From Vibrio thalassae (lineage in GTDB: Bacteria; Pseudomonadota; Gammaproteobacteria; Enterobacterales; Vibrionaceae), in NCBI RefSeq assembly GCF_900089835.1, contig NZ_OANU01000068.1, forward strand, positions 1 through 46,506: a stretch of DNA of 46,506 nucleotides, given 5' to 3'. Shown here in pieces: positions 45,810 to 46,506 of the stretch. Numbering within the stretch: position 1 is the first letter of the stretch; each line of letters opens with the position of its first letter. A program made the translations under genes and the position numbers. The notes below the pieces were generated by a model. It was not told the origin of the DNA and made no database searches. It worked only from the letters and a program-made list of their open reading frames with translations.

Positions 45810-46402
45810 CTAATTAGGATGGTTATTGTCTTTATAGACTAACAACTCCCCCTTCCCAACAGGAACCAACGACGTAGTTAAGTTACTCTGGCTCTCTACC
45901 CAAGCGACAAACCCTTCTAGCTCTGAAGCATGAGATATGGCATTGTCACACACAAGCAATCCACCTGGTTTTAGGCGTGAGAACAGTGGCTCAGCAATGG
46001 ACAAATAATCGCTTCTGTCTGCATCGAGAAAAATGAAATCGACCTGTTCGGGTGTCTGCTTTAGAAACTCACAAACATCGCCTGACCATTGGGTAATATT
46101 CTGCAAAACTTGAGCTTGTTCGAAGTTGTCACGGGCCTCTTCTATCTTGAGAGGGTTGACTTCAATGGTGTGCACCATTCCGGTGTTCGGGATTGATGAT
46201 GCTAACCAAATCGTTGAGTATCCATTTGACGTGCCAATTTCTAAGATACGTTGTGCGTTCGTGGCTTTAACCAGCACTGAGAGAAACTCCCCGGTATCTT
46301 TGTAATGTTGAGGTACTTTTTCGCTCGCTCTGACTGCAGACGATCGTTGTCATTGCCCAATCGCTCCAATCGTTCTAAAACCTGTTGCGTCTTAGTATTC
46401 AT
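45810..46402 (-). pseudogene. SAM-dependent O-methyltransferase, frameshifted
   Basis: The start ATG at 46400-46402 has AAGGAAG upstream and begins MNTKTQQVLERLERLGNDND. Near 46331-46336 the frame must shift by one base, as the frame after it reads VRASEKVPQHYKDTGEFLSV and joins the main part VKATNAQRILEIGTSNGYST. The rest is typical: EVNPLKIEEARDNFEQA, DFIFLDADRSDYL (metal-binding Asp) and GGLLVCDNAISH. It is the caffeoyl-CoA O-methyltransferase type. With the shift only the 155-residue 3' part (45810-46277) could be made, from an internal ATG. Confidence 0.7.
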
Positions 46403-46444
46403 ATTTCAGCTTCCTTGTAATGTGGCGCTAATTAAACAAGACCA

Positions 46445-46471
46445 GCTCAGATCTGAACTCCAGATCTGAGC
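46445..46471. terminator. Perfect hairpin between the methyltransferase and the right edge
   Basis: GCTCAGATCTG-AACTC-CAGATCTGAGC, 11-base arms. It has a T-run on the wrong side for minus-strand termination, so its role is unclear. Confidence 0.4.
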
Positions 46472-46479
46472 AAAAACGA

Positions 46480-46506
46480 TTATCCGTTAATCTCGTATGC
46501 CTTCTT
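46480..46506 (-). CDS. Possible 3' end of a minus-strand gene at the window edge
   Basis: An open frame reading KKAYEING and TAA enters from the right edge and stops at 46480. Only eight codons are visible, so identity is unknown. Confidence 0.2.
   Translation of the reverse strand, partial: KKAYEING

Noticed and set aside
46483..46506. A 12-base stretch (ATCTCGTATGCC) equal to part of a sequencing adapter at the window end.
   Set aside because: The following bases do not continue the adapter, and the stretch reads as the end of an open frame (KKAYEING, stop). Chance is more likely, though an assembly check is cheap.

Overview
The window looks like a chromosomal segment of a marine gamma-proteobacterium, most likely a Vibrio. 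TyrP, Gsk, HelD, YqaB, FklB-type, DUF3297 and DUF523 proteins, two chemoreceptors, moderate GC content and abundant intrinsic terminators all fit. I cannot name the species. Almost everything is chromosomal housekeeping or metabolic accessory DNA. No rRNA, tRNA, CRISPR array or prophage is visible.

Layout. At the left edge the end of an ISL3-like insertion sequence (1-209) cuts a beta-mannosidase gene. Then come phnA, a 33-codon small protein gene (2000-2101), tyrP with a paired TyrR-box promoter, a chemoreceptor, a zinc-ribbon protein, a HAD phosphatase, an unknown protein, a CreA-type lipoprotein, and a disrupted PAS-GGDEF gene. From 8.8 to 16.7 kb lie gsk, fhs, an OmpA-like lipoprotein, a DsbA-like lipoprotein with an FKBP isomerase, yqaB, and a frameshifted HBM-type chemoreceptor. 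helD and a formylglycine-type sulfatase follow.

The core of the window is a purine-catabolism and predicted selenium-dependent molybdenum hydroxylase island (21.1-36.5 kb). On the minus strand, in transcription order, are mocA, ygfM, xdhD, guaD, ghxQ, a MarR regulator, ygfK and ssnA. yqeC-yqeB diverge from mocA. The proposed logic is that GhxQ imports guanine or hypoxanthine and GuaD makes xanthine. XdhD with YgfM is the molybdenum hydroxylase, matured by MocA, YqeB and YqeC. YgfK (FMN, FAD, Fe-S) and SsnA carry out further redox and amidohydrolase steps. gsk (purine salvage) and fhs (formate/folate one-carbon metabolism) lie about 10 kb away and fit the same theme. The XdhD N-terminal ferredoxin-type region keeps its fold signature but has lost every [2Fe-2S] cysteine, so its electron path must differ from classical xanthine dehydrogenase. 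Three near-identical 13-bp palindromes (TATCAANTTGATA type) lie 250-290 bp upstream of ygfM and ygfK and are good candidates for the MarR operator.

The right part carries a YgjK-type GH63 glucosidase lipoprotein, an 820-bp region with a perfect 20-bp stem-loop and a gene remnant, and several small families (DUF3297, a DUF7661-like protein, GNATs, DUF3626, DUF523). It ends with an mntH broken by an internal deletion behind a Fur-like box, a GNAT remnant, and a frameshifted O-methyltransferase. Broken genes are frequent (the beta-mannosidase, GGDEF, chemoreceptor, mntH, GNAT and methyltransferase genes, plus one unidentified remnant). Four of them carry a net -1 frame change, which means either ongoing gene decay or assembly error; raw reads would decide.
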